Assembly (NCBI GenBank): GCA_013076295.1
Contig: RQOL01000833.1
Span: 310,001-374,000, forward strand
From: Sanderia malayensis
Lineage: Eukaryota; Cnidaria; Scyphozoa; Semaeostomeae; Pelagiidae
Direction of reading: 5' to 3'
DNA: 64,000 bases
The notes beneath the pieces were generated by a model. It saw only the letters and a list, made by a program, of their open reading frames with translations. It ran no database searches and was not told where the DNA came from. Below, piece by piece: positions 1 to 8,984 of this stretch (the first letter of the stretch is position 1; each line of letters starts with the position of its first letter). The translations under genes and the position numbers were made by a program.

Positions 1-1
1 G

Positions 2-757
2 AGAAAAGCTGGATTTAAGTATTCCCATTCAAGGAAGAAGGGAGTTTTGAGTCGAAAAGATCTCAAAGTTAGATACGAATTTGCTAAAAAGGTTCGCAGG
101 TCATTGACACCGTCCGTTTGGACGGATCATGTAGCGTTCTATTTAGATGGAGTTGGTTTTACGCACAAAGTAAATCCCCACGATCAGTCTTTGGCACCAA
201 GAACAATGTCGTGGCGTAAACCTTCCGATGGTCTCAGTTACAATCAAACTGCAAAGGGTTCCCACGCAGGGAGTGGTGGTAGAACGGCAAATTTTTTAGT
301 TGCAATTGCCTATAAAAGGGGTGTGTTTTTAGCTGAACAATACGAAGGGCAGTTGAATGGGCAAAAGTTCGCTGACTTTATTAGAGAACAGTTCCCTTCA
401 CTTTTTGAGCGTAGCTGCAACGTAAAAGGCAAACTTTTCTTGCAAGATGGTGACCCTTCCCAGAACAGCCGAAAGGCACAACAAGCCATGTGTGATGTCG
501 GGGCAAGAAAGTTTACGATCCCAGCTCGCAGTCCTGACCTCAATCCGATCGAAAATGTTTTCCACAACGTTAAGTCAAAACTGCGAGAAGATGCATTTAC
601 CAACAGAATAACGCACGAGACGTACTCGCAATTTTGTGAAAGAGCTAAACAGACACTATTGAGTTATTCCCCCGAAATTATTGATAAAACAATTGCATCT
701 ATGGATAAACGTATTGATATGGTAAAGAAGGCAAAAGGCCAGCGAATTAAGTATTAA
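2..757 (+). CDS. Tc1/mariner-type (IS630 superfamily) transposase, 5' end outside window
   Basis: The frame is open from the first bases of the window to the stop at 757, so the visible product is only the C-terminal catalytic part; the N-terminal helix-turn-helix would lie to the left. It would cut and rejoin the ends of its element in the nucleus through an RNase H-fold DDE domain. Candidate catalytic residues are Asp in FYLDGVGF (codon 146-148), Asp in LFLQDGDPS (446-448) and Glu in SPDLNPIENVF (551-553). The last two are separated by 34 residues, the DD34E spacing of Tc1-like enzymes. No stop or frameshift is seen. It runs towards a Rep gene on the other strand with an iteron palindrome between them. 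The element's own left end is not in the window. Confidence 0.87.
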   Translation, partial: RKAGFKYSHSRKKGVLSRKDLKVRYEFAKKVRRSLTPSVWTDHVAFYLDGVGFTHKVNPHDQSLAPRTMSWRKPSDGLSYNQTAKGSHAGSGGRTANFLVAIAYKRGVFLAEQYEGQLNGQKFADFIREQFPSLFERSCNVKGKLFLQDGDPSQNSRKAQQAMCDVGARKFTIPARSPDLNPIENVFHNVKSKLREDAFTNRITHETYSQFCERAKQTLLSYSPEIIDKTIASMDKRIDMVKKAKGQRIKY

Positions 758-808
758 GGTGTCATGACGATGAATAATTTATAGGTGAGGCATATTTTCT
801 TTATTCCT

Positions 809-1047
809 GCGTGTTACCGACGTGTTACCGACGAGTTACCATACGAGTTACCATTATCTATATAGGCTTCAGACCGTGGTTGACGTGTTACCACGAGTTA
901 CCACAGAGTCCATAAAAGTAAGGAAGAGATAAGTTTTTTTAAAAACGATGGTAACTCGTGGTAACACGTCAATCTCTGGTGTGAAGCCTATATAGAAAAT
1001 GATAACTCGTATGGTAACTCGTCGGTAACACGTTGGTAACGCGTTGG
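809..1047. repeat. Long inverted repeat with GTTACC iterons (origin-like palindrome)
   Basis: Arms of about 95 bases (809-902 and 949-1047) are near-complementary around a ~46-base AT-rich centre. Each arm carries six GTTACC-type units in the contexts CGTGTTACC and CGAGTTACC; one unit in the right arm is changed to GTTATC. The arms also share the segment TATATAGGCTTCA. It lies between the 3' ends of the Tc1-like and Rep genes. Iterons beside a hairpin are what HUH Rep proteins recognise at rolling-circle origins, so an origin is plausible. A short foldback MITE, or the subterminal end of the Tc1-like element, would look similar. Confidence 0.75.
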
Positions 1048-1126
1048 AGACAATGCAAGAAACATTAAATGCAGAACATTACATCCTGCAAACTTTCAGT
1101 CCCATAATGTTTTAAAGTCAGTTTTC

Positions 1127-2467
1127 TTATAACAGAACAAGTTTTGCAAAACAAGCACCACATGGTGCTATTCTTTTCTGATTTTCCTCCTCAAAAACAT
1201 GCTTGAAATGCACCAACCTCCACCGACTGTTCATCATGTCTGTTTCACGCTCGTCTTCCGCGTTGAAGGGTCCTCGGTAAACAATGGGAGACTTTCCTGT
1301 TGCGAATATAGGGACATCAGACTGAATGACTACATCTGATGTGAAGTGATTCTTTGGAGCTGGCAGCTTCACTGTCTCACCTTCAAGAAGCAGTAGCAAG
1401 TCTTTCCACGTAATGACCTCCTTGCTGAATCGGAAGTCTTGCAACAATATCACCTCTGCTTTGTCAGCACCCACCCAGGCGTATTTGTCATTTGCTGGGT
1501 TGTCAAAAAGGCCTTCTCCAAATATATTCTTTAGGGGCTTCAACATGAATGTTTTGGCGCAATTTGACCGGCCATATATCATGAGGTTACGGAATTTTCC
1601 TCTCCCCAATACCAAAAGATCTCGAATGTATTTGGCAAACACAGCTGGATCTATTCCATTCAAGGTTAAAACCTCCAGGGCGCATTCCATCCAGCTCCCA
1701 TGACATTCACGAAGGCAGCCATTTTTTGCAGCATCTCGCACCTTATCAATTCTGCTAACTTGGCGCAGAGCTAAACCACTTGATGCAGTCTTTAAAAGCC
1801 AAGACTTGCTGATAAGCTCATCTAACGTTTTCTGAGCACGGGAAAACAAGAAAATCGCCAAATCGCATTCACCTTCTTGCTTACGCGAATCTGCTTTTGC
1901 AAATAGCTCCTGTAGATTGTGAATGTTGTTTTCGACAACATAATCACAAACTTCAAGATTGCTAAGGCGCCTCTTGATTTTGCTGCTTGTGCATTTCTGC
2001 GAATTTGGTGATGCAGATCTGCGCTTTCTGCTGCCTTCACGAAGCGCAGCGGTGGAAGCTTTTGTGCGTGGAGATCCCACTTCAGACAAATCGGGATGAC
2101 CTGGACTGTGTGCAACTTCTGTATCTGACTTGCACACATATCGATACGCATAGATGTAATGACTGTGACTGTCAGAAAAATTGACAACAATGTTGTGATT
2201 CTTCGTGATGTCTCTCTTGACACTCAACCACTTTTTCACCCCTGTCAGCTTCAAGCAGCAGTGATAGTGAAACCCACCAGCTTCGTGCATCTCTTTACAA
2301 CAGGCCCAATGGGACACTTTTACTTTGCTGTTCCCACTATTAAACTCCTTTTCCAACATCATACCGAAACTTTCCCTTGTTGCAAATTTGTGGTAATCAG
2401 CCTGGGAATAGGTCACCAGGTACTGCCTCTTTCCACTACGAGACGTTTGCAAATCAGATTCAGACAT
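1127..2467 (-). CDS. HUH-endonuclease / SF3-helicase Rep protein (CRESS-virus-like, endogenous)
   Basis: An intact 446-codon frame from the Met at 2467; 24 further in-frame codons upstream look like leader sequence. Rep proteins nick an origin, become linked to the 5' end through a tyrosine and unwind DNA for rolling-circle replication. N-terminal endonuclease: motif 1 YLVTYSQA (16-23), metal-binding HUH in GGFHYHC (His67, His69), motif 3 with Tyr110 and Lys113 in YVCK. C-terminal superfamily-3 helicase: Walker A GRSNCAKT (299-306), Walker B EVILLQDF (338-345), motif C-like PIFATGK (386-391). A basic stretch (REGSRKRR, 143-150) may be a nuclear signal. No capsid gene is visible beside it. The domain order is that of CRESS DNA viruses and parvovirus-like Reps; which of these, or a derived transposon, cannot be settled here. 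The lack of breaks in a region of decayed elements suggests recent arrival or selection. Confidence 0.85.
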   Translation of the reverse strand: MSESDLQTSRSGKRQYLVTYSQADYHKFATRESFGMMLEKEFNSGNSKVKVSHWACCKEMHEAGGFHYHCCLKLTGVKKWLSVKRDITKNHNIVVNFSDSHSHYIYAYRYVCKSDTEVAHSPGHPDLSEVGSPRTKASTAALREGSRKRRSASPNSQKCTSSKIKRRLSNLEVCDYVVENNIHNLQELFAKADSRKQEGECDLAIFLFSRAQKTLDELISKSWLLKTASSGLALRQVSRIDKVRDAAKNGCLRECHGSWMECALEVLTLNGIDPAVFAKYIRDLLVLGRGKFRNLMIYGRSNCAKTFMLKPLKNIFGEGLFDNPANDKYAWVGADKAEVILLQDFRFSKEVITWKDLLLLLEGETVKLPAPKNHFTSDVVIQSDVPIFATGKSPIVYRGPFNAEDERETDMMNSRWRLVHFKHVFEEENQKRIAPCGACFAKLVLL

Positions 2468-2539
2468 TATCAAATAGAACGTGTGCTTATTGTTGATTTG
2501 AAAAAATGAATAGAACGCGCCAATTTGCAGCCAACTCAT

Positions 2540-3984
2540 TCACCAGTGATATGTGATATAAAATCTCACAACACTCCCATTACTTCCTGCAAATCTGTGG
2601 GGTATCAATAGCCACATGATATTTATAATCCAATTCCAGGCAATACTTCAGAAGTTGAATTTTGCAACAGCGACGTCTCCGTTTTTCTTGTGTCTTCTTC
2701 GTTGTCATATCGTTTGGTAAGTACAATTATTGTATGCGTAAAATTGTGAAATTAGCTATTGTCCCAACTGCAAGTATACTCGGTCAAAATGTCGAAATAA
2801 ACATGACTGAAGACACTAGAAAACCTTTGTTTACGCGTTTGGCCTAACGTAAAAACTGATGAATCATGTTGTTTCTTTAGAAACATATTCATTTTCCGTG
2901 AAATAACTAAATCTTGTGTGAAATAGGTACCCTTTTTCTCATTTACCCCAGCTACCCTTTTTTGTCATTGGTTCCTGGAAGTTGCTTTCTCATTACCCCA
3001 AAAACGTGTCACCCGTGCAATGCTTTTCTTTACAACAAGTAATGTGAAATTGCAAGACTGCAAATGCTACATACCCTTTTCAAATGTTGTTCCAAATTTC
3101 AGACAATCGTCCACATAAATTGTGAGACTGCCTTTGTCTTTCCCCTCCCCCAAACAATCAATGTTGGTTAGGTGTTGTTTCTCAGCTTCTTTGAGGATAT
3201 GATGAGGTTTTCTTTCCACAATAATGACAACATTGCATAGTCAGGGGAAGGGAGTGCTGGGGAATCATTTTTGTGCAAACATTTGCCAAAAAACGTACTG
3301 CTATCTTGTATTTTTGCGAGTCTCAATGTATTTTGTGAAGGATTGTAGGAGAAACGTTTGTCTGGTGGTTCTACTCGTGCAGACATTTATGATGGAAAAC
3401 AGCAGGTGATAGACCAGAACCTTGAATTGTATAAAACAAGGATCCTTCACTTGTACCTTCAATTTAATCAATTGCAAGAACAAACTATTAAATACAAATA
3501 AAGAAACAGCAACTTGCATTTAAATATACTCAAACTTTTTACACAACAAAAAATTTAGAAAAATAAAATGTTTTATTTGAAACAACGAGAACATTAGCAA
3601 AACAAAATACAGACGAGGAACGTAGCTACAGCATTATTATCCATACAATTTATGACAGTAATAATTACAAATTATCATCCATTGAAGCAGAAACATAGCA
3701 AATTAATAAATTAAAATCATTTTAAACATAACATTAATTGCTGCTGCGTAGCGGAACGAAGTGAAGCAGCGCAGAAGAATATAATATTGTCCTTGTTGAG
3801 AAAAAATCGTGTTTGTGTCTTTGTGGCAATGCAACTCAATGTGTCAAAGTGTGGCCTCAAATCCTCCCCTGTTTAGCCAAATGCTGCAGTTGGTTTTATT
3901 ATCAATTGATCAATGGCGGTAATACTTTTTCATGTAATGCAGTGAGACGTTTTAGAAACATTGGGGAAACGATATACTTGAATC
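2540..3984. other. AT-rich stretch with no supported gene
   Basis: Only short open frames with no recognisable domain. A short imperfect hairpin (GCTGCT ... AGCAGC) lies near 3740-3770. No splice chain, RNA gene or long repeat was found by eye. Confidence 0.5.
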
Positions 3985-4317
3985 GGAGAAACTTTCGCGG
4001 GAAGAAACTTTCGCGATTTCCGTGTTTTTGACCAAAATTCGCGAAAGTTTATTGTGCGAAATTTTCTAAAATATGAAATTCGCGAAAGTTTATTCTTGAA
4101 AAATATTTCAAAATTGGAAATTTGCGAAATTTATGAAAAAGTTTCACTTTGAATAAAAACTACTTCAAAGTTTCTGCTTAAAGTTTCTGTTCAGACTTGG
4201 AATTCGCGAAAGTTTATTCTCGCAAAATATCCGATTTTGCCTAAAACGTGAAAGTTAATTCTAGAATTTTCCCGTTTTTTTCACCTCGCGAAAGTTTCTT
4301 CCCGCGAAAGTTTCTCC
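3985..4317. mobile_element. MITE with GGAGAAACTTTCGCGGG termini
   Basis: Terminal inverted repeats of about 32 bases begin GGAGAAACTTTCGCGGGAAG at 3985 and end with its complement at 4317. The interior repeats AATTCGCGAAAGTTTATT-like units several times in one orientation. There is no coding capacity, so it is a non-autonomous element. A clear target duplication was not found. Confidence 0.8.
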
Positions 4318-4497
4318 AATTAAAGTATTTGGTTGGCTTATCTGCTGGTTAGCTTTTATTTTTGGCCAGACAAAATCGAGAAGCCCCAACAACGCCATTT
4401 TTATTTCAACACGGACACAGGAGAGGAGTTGCTTTCTTGTTGTTGAGAAAAATGAATGCCTGCAGGTGGAAGGCAAAGCTGTGCGGAAGGGTAGTAG

Positions 4498-4749
4498 TTG
4501 CCAAAAACCATTGTATCATCACTTGCACCATCATTATGTATTATATTGTTTTTAGCAGGGGATATTGAAAGTAATCCTGGTCCACAAAATCCTGACTTAA
4601 ACGTAAATGTCAATAACGAATGTCAAATACAAATGACAACATTCAATCACATCAAATCCAAATATAGATGCCCAGGCACGCTAAACACCTCCACCCCACA
4701 TTTTTTTGAAATACTCATTTCAAAACATATCTCTTTAATCAATTTCTAG
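4498..4749 (+). pseudogene. 5' fragment of a non-LTR retrotransposon ORF carrying a 2A-like peptide
   Basis: The frame contains a hydrophobic run followed by GDIESNPGP (codons 4558-4584), which fits the 2A consensus D-x-E-x-N-P-G-P. At such sites the ribosome skips a peptide bond, releasing the upstream peptide. 2A-like sites are known at the N-termini of CR1/L2-type LINE proteins in several marine invertebrates, which is why this is assigned to a LINE. The frame ends at 4749 and no endonuclease or reverse transcriptase follows, so it is a truncated relic. The boundaries of the insertion are uncertain. Confidence 0.6.
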
Positions 4750-5286
4750 ATGCTTTAGCCCTGATTATTGGCTTTACATCACAGCAGCATTCATTTTAAC
4801 AATGTTAACAGCTAGTATATTTTATATATATATATTGGAGCACATATTAGAAGCTCCAAATTACATGGTTCAATTATAAGGAATACCATTATGCTTGGGG
4901 CAATGTGATCGCTTATGCTTTCCCATCTTTAGCCACATACGCTTTTCCGTCCTCCACTACGAGGTATGATGACATAACAGAAGAAGAAAAAGAAGTGATT
5001 GAAAGTGAAGAAACAGAAGCTTTTGAAGATGTGACCGAAGAAGGGGATGAAACAGAGGAAGAAGAAGTCACTAAATGTGGAACAGATGGTGCTATAGCAG
5101 AAGAGATAACTCGAAATGATTCAGGAGAGGTACAAACTGGAATAGGGGCTGTAGGGGTGTAGCTGGCAGATTGAACAGAAGAGGTTAGAGTGTCAACAAG
5201 TGTCACTGAAAGTTCCTATGCTGAGTTACTAACTTGTATGGATGATGGATCAAAATTATCACCTGAAATGACGTAATATAAAATAT
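4750..5286. other. Spacer with a Glu-rich/Ser-rich low-complexity frame
   Basis: Both strands are open around 4905-5206 because of an imperfect GAAGAA-type repeat, giving acidic (plus) or serine-rich (minus) translations. There is no domain and no reason to prefer either as a gene. A short AT-dinucleotide tract lies near 4820. Confidence 0.4.
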
Positions 5287-5372
5287 ATAGATCAAGAATA
5301 CAACACTTTGCGCAATCGAGTTTTGCACTTTGCACGATCGAGTATTGCACTTTGCGCGATCGAGATTTACAG
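5287..5372. repeat. Left end of element 1 with three CGATCG iterons
   Basis: After the ~20-base inverted terminus come three ~22-base units of the type TTTGCGCGATCGAGTTTTGCAC. They are the inverted counterpart of the larger array at the right end and are presumably transposase-binding sites. Confidence 0.8.
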
Positions 5373-5574
5373 TTGGTACCTGTACCAGCTCCAACCAAAA
5401 AGTGGGGCGGACACCCGATTGGAGGAGATAGATGTGCACCCAGTCCACCCCGTGATAGATAGATGTGCACCCCGCCACCTCTGGTCTAGCCAACAGTTTT
5501 TGACGGCCCATTTTGAAAAGAGGACACAGCACACACCCTCGCCACCTTCAAATGCAAAAGATAGCAAAGATAAG

Positions 5575-7675
5575 ATGGCTGCCAATTACAATGACCTTGA
5601 ACAGTTTTTCCTCGAGTTTGATCAGCTTTTGAAAAACATCGAAACGACCAGTGACAACATGGCGCTTGAATATATGGAGAGAAAATTAGAGAATTTCGTG
5701 GGAGTCTTAGTTGGCATTATGTACCAGTTGGAGAGCCATTCAAGAAGGGACAATGAGATCATTGGGTTGCTGAGGGAGTTGCTGCAGCATTCCTTTGAGC
5801 AAGCAGAAAATATAAGGAAGAAACTTTGCCAGGGTCATAATGAGATTGGATGCTGCCTAAACTTTACCATTACTACATCGAGGACAGGAGGGCATCCCCA
5901 GTTCTTGTTGACGAAAGATCAGCTACAAAATCTTCGTGAAACAGGAATGTCCTGGAAGGCGATTGCCCTGTGCCTAAATATCAGCGAAAGCACATTATAC
6001 AGAAGGGTTGCCAAGTTCGACCTAAATCAGAGGTTTACTGCGATACCTGATCAAGATTTGGATCAATTGTTGAGGAGCATCATTGGGCTCAATCCACGAG
6101 CAGGTGAAAAGTACATAAGGGGGAGTTTGCGTAGCAGGGGTATAAACGTTGAGAGAAGACGTGTACGAGAAAGGCTTCATAAAATCGATCCGATTGGAAG
6201 AGCGGAAAGAAGAAGTCTTGCTATACAGCGTAGGGTCTACAACGTCCCAGCTCCAAACTGTCTGTGGCACATAGACACCAATCATAAATTGATTGCTTGG
6301 CGTTTTGTGTTCCATGGATGCATTGATGGGTACAGCAGAATGATCATTTATGTTAAATGCACCGACAACAACCTAGCATCTACTGCAGCAAAATATTTTA
6401 TTGATGGCGTATCTGAATATGGTTTCCCAAGCACAGTGAGAGGAGACTGTGGCGTCGAAAATTATGACATTGCTAGATTCATGATATCTGGGCGTGGGAC
6501 TGGACGAGGAAGCTTCATTACTGGCCGAAGTGTTCACAACACAAGAATAGAGAGGTATGTTAGAAAAACTACATATGTCTGATTTAACATTGGTACATGT
6601 TCATTTCACAGAAGATTTCTTGGATTCGATTCAGGCATAAGCCACTTCCACATCCCCACTTTTATATTTTATCTTTATTCAATATTTATTTATTATTTTC
6701 AATTTTTTACTTTTATTGAATGATGTTTCTCCTTTATAGTTCTGTTTTATAGGAAACTTAGTACTTTTATAAATATAAAATTTAAGAAACTTTAGGTACC
6801 TGTCCTCAGTCAGGCAAGATTTATTATAAAACTGGATGCTTGCAAATTGCCGATACAAATGGGAAACCTGCATTTTTTCAAAGGAACAAAAATGCAATAT
6901 ATTAAAAATGTGTAATTTGAGCTCATAAAATATTCAGTACCAATTCAATTTAGTTGTGATCTTTTCATCAAACAATCTTGAATACAATCAACAACTCTAG
7001 GACAACAAAACAACAATCTGGCAAATAACAAAATGAGAGCCTTGAAATTCAAAAGCTTGCTTTTGCAACAAAACCCTTAGTAATAGCAAGTTATGGGGAC
7101 AGCAGTTGTCATGTGAAAAAATCATTGTGGATGTGCATATTCCTCTTCAGAGGGATGCGCACAGTTCTTTATAATATTACTGTTTAATCAAACTTTGAAA
7201 GGTCTGGAAAGACTTAACTAGGCCTCATGGTTTGCATATTTCCTTTAGGTTGTGGAGAGAAGTTAATCGTATTGTTGGCCATATTTACTCCGAAATATTC
7301 AAACACATGGAATCAATTGGTATCCTTGATTCTACAAACGAGATGCACCTGTATGCTCTACATTTTGTGTTCATGCCACGGATAGTTCGCTCCCTGGAGG
7401 AGTTCCATTCCCAATGGAACTTCCGTGGCATAAGAACAGCTTGCAGTAGTTCCCCTCTGGCTCTCTGGCACTCTGGTTACAATGATGCTTTAAATCAATC
7501 AAATGATGATGACACAGAAGGGGCAATAGTTGTACCAGATAACGTGTTTGTATTATCAAGGGAACAACAACACAGGTTGGAGAGCAATGTGGACCCCCTA
7601 AGTGATGATGGAGAGAGTGGAATAGAAAACTATATCAATGCGTGGAACTTAATTGAGGAACTTTTTCTCCAGTAA
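5575..7675 (+). CDS. Element 1 transposase, rve/RNase H-fold DDE, two exons
   Basis: Exon 1 is 5575-6554 and exon 2 is 7249-7675, joined across an AT-rich intron with donor GTATGT and acceptor TTTAG. Start chosen at [12 protein letters not shown]; the frame upstream translates the iteron end. The N-terminal ~100 residues look helical. A helix-turn-helix follows ([20 protein letters not shown], near residue 125), then the catalytic core: Asp in [10 protein letters not shown], Asp in RGDCGVEN, Glu in HNTRIERLWREV, the Glu motif being rebuilt only after splicing. The product presumably cuts and inserts the element. It aligns along its whole length by eye with the element 2 protein. The stop codon lies inside the target duplication of the downstream LINE, so the reading frame is undamaged. 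No internal stop is visible. Confidence 0.8.
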
Positions 7676-8539
7676 CTGTTCTGTCATCTGTATAGCCCCG
7701 CACAAGAAGAGGAAGGCTATCAGCACACAGTACTACCTGCATGGCCATCTCCTCGATGTGGTTGATGCCAGTAAATATCTTGGTGTGACCATTACTAACA
7801 AGCTGTCATGGGACACACAAGTGAGCAATACCGCAGGCAAGGCTAGTCGCACAATCAGCTTTCTTCGCCGTAATCTACGGGAGTGCACTTCACAAGTTAA
7901 AGACGCCTCCTACAAAGCTATGGCTCGTCCTATATTGGAATATGCTTTGACTGTCTGGGACCCATGCTCCAAAGCTAATATCCAGACCCTTGAGCAAGTT
8001 CAGAGGAGGGCAGCCCGCTACGTCTTCAATGACTATTCGACCAAAACTCCAGGATGTGTAACCAAGATGTTGTCAGACCTTGCCTGGAAGTCCCTATAGA
8101 GCCGAAGAAAACGTAGCAGGCTTACCATGCTGTACAAAATGCAGAACCATCTTGTCGACGTCTCCTTACACAAGTATTTGACAAACACCAAGACTCGTGG
8201 GCAACGCAGGTTTTACCAGGAACGTATACTCTACGCTGCCTACGCGAACTCCTTCTTTCCGAGAACAGCAAGAGAATGGAATAATCTCCACACCAGCGTC
8301 GTACTTGCCCTAGATCTGGAAACCTTCACGTCTCTCCTCTCTATTCGACTGAACTAACATTTCGTTTACTTTAAACTTTTTAGCCTAGTAACATATAATA
8401 ATATAATAAAAATAGTTAATTTACTTTAGTTTAATTTAGAGACTTGTGATGTAGCCTCGCACACACAGTCTCACAGAGCTAAATACGATCTTCAAGATCC
8501 CAGCTCTTTATTGGAAGAAGAAGAAGAAGAAGAGTAACT
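7671..8539 (+). mobile_element. 5'-truncated LINE insertion with 7-bp target duplication
   Basis: The insertion occupies 7678-8532 and is flanked by AGTAACT at 7671-7677 and 8533-8539. It encodes the C-terminal end of a CR1/jockey-type reverse transcriptase: the HG-x-LDVVDASKYLGVTI segment, then the RRAARYVFNDY region. One in-frame stop occurs at 8097-8099 and the frame continues to 8357. The 3' end is a run of GAA/AAG repeats (8510-8532), as in LINEs with microsatellite tails. It lies immediately behind the element 1 transposase gene. Confidence 0.9.
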
Positions 8540-8984
8540 ATCTCATGATGCTAAGAAATGTAAACTTCTAGTTGTCTTGTTAGTGGAAGCATTTTAGAAA
8601 TGTTCACAAAACTTTTTTTTTAGACCTCTGTTATCTAGCTGGGTAAAATTTCAGACCCCTAAATATTTTTAAAAACAATTTCAGACCCCCTTCAGTAGAA
8701 AATCTCACTAGAATGAGACCTAATTTAGCCTGTTTAGTTTCAGACCCCAAAAAAACTCTTCTATAAATTTTGAACCCTAACAAATTTACCCAAAAAAGTT
8801 TCAGATGTCTTCATTTGCTTCCACCTAGTCCCCACAATAATTAATGACTGCTCCCTAACGAATACACCTGTAGCATTTTATAATATTGTATGATGTCTCT
8901 TTATACAGTTCATAAAACAATCAGATAAACATAACAAAATCTAACATTATGAAAATAACAAACACCTTATCCCAACATGGAGAG
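8540..8984. other. Non-coding spacer with scattered TTTCAGACCCC repeats
   Basis: About five irregularly spaced copies of a TTTCAGACCCC-like unit occur between 8620 and 8810, on the T-rich strand. No gene is seen. It lies between the LINE and the 3' end of the HECT gene, inside element 1. Confidence 0.5.

Noticed and set aside
1127..2467. Classification of the Rep gene as a Replitron transposase
   Set aside because: Replitrons, as I recall, lack a helicase domain; this protein has a full SF3 helicase after the HUH domain, so a CRESS-like Rep is the better fit.
4905..5206. Acidic (plus) and Ser/Thr-rich (minus) ORFs
   Set aside because: Low-complexity GAA-rich repeat gives open frames on both strands; no further evidence.
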